Origin: Bacteroidota bacterium
Lineage (GTDB): Bacteria > Bacteroidota > Rhodothermia > Rhodothermales > JAAAOL01
Assembly: GCA_009908885.1 (NCBI GenBank)
Contig: JAAAOL010000366.1
Span: forward strand, 1-6,581
Length of the DNA: 6,581 bases
Direction: 5' to 3'
The notes under the pieces were generated by a model. The model saw nothing but the letters and a program-made list of their open reading frames with translations, had not been told where the DNA came from and ran no database searches. A program made the position numbers and the translations under genes. The stretch's first letter is position 1, and each line of letters begins with the position of its first letter. Shown here in pieces: positions 6,336-6,581 of the stretch.

Positions 6336-6412
6336 GTTCGGGTTGGGGGTTTTGGGTTGGGGGTTACTGGTTGGTCGTTACTGGTTGCGGGGTGCGGGTT
6401 GTGGGTTGGACG
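6336..6412. repeat. Degenerate G/T-rich heptanucleotide array upstream of batA
   Basis: Eleven consecutive heptads fit one phase: GTTCGGG, TTGGGGG, TTTTGGG, TTGGGGG, TTACTGG, TTGGTCG, TTACTGG, TTGCGGG, GTGCGGG, TTGTGGG and TTGGACG. T at position 2 and G at position 7 occur in all eleven, and TT opens nine of them. The array begins one base from the GTG start of batA and fills most of the gap to the deacylase gene. Any promoter or leader for batA would have to lie in or beyond it. The TTACTGG/TTGGTCG units resemble the TTGGTCA-type heptads known from heterocystous cyanobacteria, from memory. Confidence 0.88.
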
Positions 6413-6445
6413 GTCGGCTCGCCAGTTGTCGTCCTTCCTTCTTCC

Positions 6446-6581
6446 CTATTCCCCCTTCCCTTGCTTCACGGCGTCGATCAGGCGCGGCAGCACCTCGCCG
6501 CTCTTGCCCAGCACCACCTCGTCCACGACGCTGGCGATGGCGCTGCGCTCGATGTTGACCTCGGCGACGTAGGCGCCGCAC
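6446..6581 (-). CDS. C-terminal end of a Sir2-type NAD-dependent protein deacylase, cut by window edge
   Basis: Only the last 44 codons are present, read in the frame that ends with TAG at 6446-6448. They begin CGAYVAEVNIERSAIASVVD and end LPRLIDAVKQGKGE. The pattern GAxxxEVNIE, a short polar stretch, then a GKSGEVLPRLI segment matches the end of the sirtuin Rossmann fold. There the E-[IV]-N strand contacts the adenosine ribose of NAD, and the G-x-x-G-E-V-L-P helix closes the domain. Sirtuins remove acetyl or other acyl groups from lysines in the cytoplasm, consuming NAD. The call rests on this short tail only; the catalytic histidine and zinc cysteines are outside the window. It lies 111 bp upstream of batA on the same strand; co-transcription is possible but not shown. 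Confidence 0.72.
   Translation of the reverse strand, partial: CGAYVAEVNIERSAIASVVDEVVLGKSGEVLPRLIDAVKQGKGE

Noticed and set aside
6378..6581. Minus-strand frame beginning MRRLRRRGQHRAQ at the right edge
   Set aside because: It is an out-of-frame, arginine-rich reading of the deacylase end that continues through the heptad array; the sirtuin-like frame ending at 6446 is more convincing.

Overview
The window is a GC-rich bacterial segment, and every recognisable gene lies on the minus strand, so it reads from right to left. At its centre is a complete five-gene Bat (Bacteroides aerotolerance-type) operon, batA-batB-batC-batD-batE. The operon type, the high GC, the absence of Shine-Dalgarno-like sequences before the starts, and the Sir2 and type II thymidine kinase neighbours suggest a GC-rich member of the Bacteroidota/Rhodothermota side of the tree (Rhodothermales or Salinibacter-like). 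That placement is inference from gene content and composition, not a database match.

Layout in order of transcription: the C-terminal end of a Sir2-type NAD-dependent protein deacylase (6446-6581, cut by the window edge); a G/T-rich spacer made of heptanucleotide repeats; batA (5351-6334); a spacer of about 110 bp that is also built of heptads; batB (4194-5240); a spacer of about 125 bp; batC (3298-4068); a spacer of about 160 bp; batD (1253-3136); batE (486-1256, overlapping batD by 4 bp); a 329 bp intergenic region holding a third heptad array, a 15 bp tandem duplication and a possible 39-residue ORF; and finally the first 52 codons of thymidine kinase tdk (1-156), cut by the left edge.

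BatA and BatB are paralogous three-helix membrane proteins with intact von Willebrand A (MIDAS) domains. BatC and BatE carry TPR repeats, BatE also an SH3-like domain, and BatD is a large exported beta-rich protein with one membrane anchor. Arginine distribution around the membrane segments puts all the interaction domains on the periplasmic side, so the products plausibly form one envelope complex. In related operons this complex works with a cytoplasmic MoxR AAA+ ATPase and a DUF58 protein. Neither is encoded between the deacylase and batA, so they must lie elsewhere or be absent.

The most unusual feature is not protein-coding. Three of the intergenic spacers contain different tandem or degenerate repeats that all share a strict 7-bp period, recalling the heptanucleotide short tandem repeats described in heterocystous cyanobacteria. 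The genes themselves look like a normal Bat operon; I did not find a clearly new protein system.
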